From: an uncultured Kordia sp.
GTDB taxonomy: Bacteria; Bacteroidota; Bacteroidia; Flavobacteriales; Flavobacteriaceae
Direction: 5' to 3'
DNA length: 64,000 bases
NCBI RefSeq assembly: GCF_947496985.1
Contig: NZ_CANMEZ010000005.1
Location: forward strand, 186,001 to 250,000
Each line of letters begins with the position of its first letter. Within the stretch, counting starts at the first letter, position 1. Below, piece after piece: positions 63,901 to 64,000 of the stretch. The notes under the pieces are model-generated. The model saw only the letters and a list, made by a program, of their open reading frames with translations, searched no databases and was not told where the DNA came from. The position numbers and the translations under genes are program-made.

Positions 63901-63967
63901 CGGAGTAGATAGAGGTTATTATCCAACAGCCGCTAGAATGATCTTTGGGTTAGCTCTAGACTTTTAA
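60932..63967 (+). CDS. SusC/RagA family TonB-linked outer-membrane protein
   Basis: This is a 1011-aa outer-membrane receptor of the SusC type. A signal peptide ([19 protein letters not shown]) is followed by a CarboxypepD_reg-like domain ([21 protein letters not shown]...DFDGNYTL, about 25-100), a TonB-box-like area ([24 protein letters not shown]) and the plug ([72 protein letters not shown]). The 22-strand-type barrel ends with MIFGLALDF. SusC works with a SusD lipoprotein to import oligosaccharides. A start codon for the next gene follows 22 bp later, consistent with susD. Confidence 0.97.
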   Translation: [1011 protein letters not shown]

Positions 63968-63989
63968 CCAAAAAAACTTTTTTTGAAAA

Positions 63990-64000
63990 ATGAAAAAAAA
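63990..64000 (+). CDS. Start of next gene, probably SusD-like (cut by window end)
   Basis: ATG at 63990 is followed by AAAAAAAA to the window end, i.e. a Met-Lys-Lys start as expected for a signal peptide. It lies 22 bp after the SusC stop, where SusD normally sits. Only three codons are visible, so the identity is inferred from context only. Confidence 0.4.

Noticed and set aside
1-64000. tRNA, rRNA, insertion sequence or prophage genes
   Set aside because: None was recognised by reading; weak tRNA matches could be missed without a covariance scan.

Overview
The window looks like a chromosomal segment from a member of Bacteroidota, family Flavobacteriaceae. The evidence is low GC with AT-rich intergenic regions, start sites mostly lacking a Shine-Dalgarno sequence, several TAnnTTTG -7 promoter elements, and lineage-typical families: SusC/RagA receptor, GLPGLI protein, hybrid two-component sensor with a Reg_prop propeller, type IX secretion C-terminal sorting domain, FecI/FecR/TonB-receptor trio, and Bacteroidota-type HU protein. 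The leader-peptide family seen six times is common in marine genera such as Kordia; a Kordia-like organism is my guess, not a proof. I saw no rRNA, tRNA, CRISPR array, transposase or phage genes.

Layout. 1-4.4 kb: end of a DUF418 membrane protein, an unknown secreted protein, an Rrf2 regulator and argS. 4.7-14 kb: a tricorn-like S41 protease, then an ECF sigma factor / FecR anti-sigma / TonB receptor operon (minus strand) facing a LamG lipoprotein (plus strand). 14.1-18.5 kb: two cysteine-bearing RiPP-type precursors, a membrane protein, ffh, a four-helix-bundle gene with an early in-frame stop, and folD. 18.5-22.2 kb: accessory-looking stretch with two 101-bp direct repeats, an HU-like protein, inverted-repeat-rich DNA, a possible PD-(D/E)XK-type protein and a 75-aa protein. 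22.2-26 kb: outer-membrane receptor plus GLPGLI protein. Around 26.3 kb: a structured RNA candidate that may be a 6S-type RNA. 26.4-36.1 kb: a LytS/LytTR-type sensor-regulator operon with an SH3 protein, a lipoprotein preceded by a 132-nt element that folds as a four-way junction, a cupin protein, and a HerA-like DUF853 ATPase. 36.3-47.8 kb: type IX-secreted trypsin-like protease, DUF2059 protein, methyltransferase, YkgJ-type protein, sterol-desaturase-like protein, glycosyltransferase, NamZ-type DUF1343 protein, LolC/E-type permease, another RiPP-type precursor and a cystathionine beta-synthase-like enzyme. 48.4-51.9 kb: two more precursors and a large SIR2-domain protein that resembles NAD-degrading antiphage effectors. 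51.9-64 kb: a DUF255 thioredoxin-like protein, then a probable carbohydrate-use locus (sugar porter, hybrid two-component sensor, a further precursor, SusC and probably the start of SusD).

Most notable points. Six short genes share one leader (LKSL-x-LNKK-x-IS, usually then GG) but have unrelated Cys/Ser/Thr-rich cores, and no lanthipeptide modification gene lies in the window. The SIR2-domain gene is a lone antiphage candidate. Two RNA or DNA structures, at 26.24-26.36 kb and 33.05-33.18 kb, are not explained by any gene. All function calls come from motif reading alone; no database search was run.
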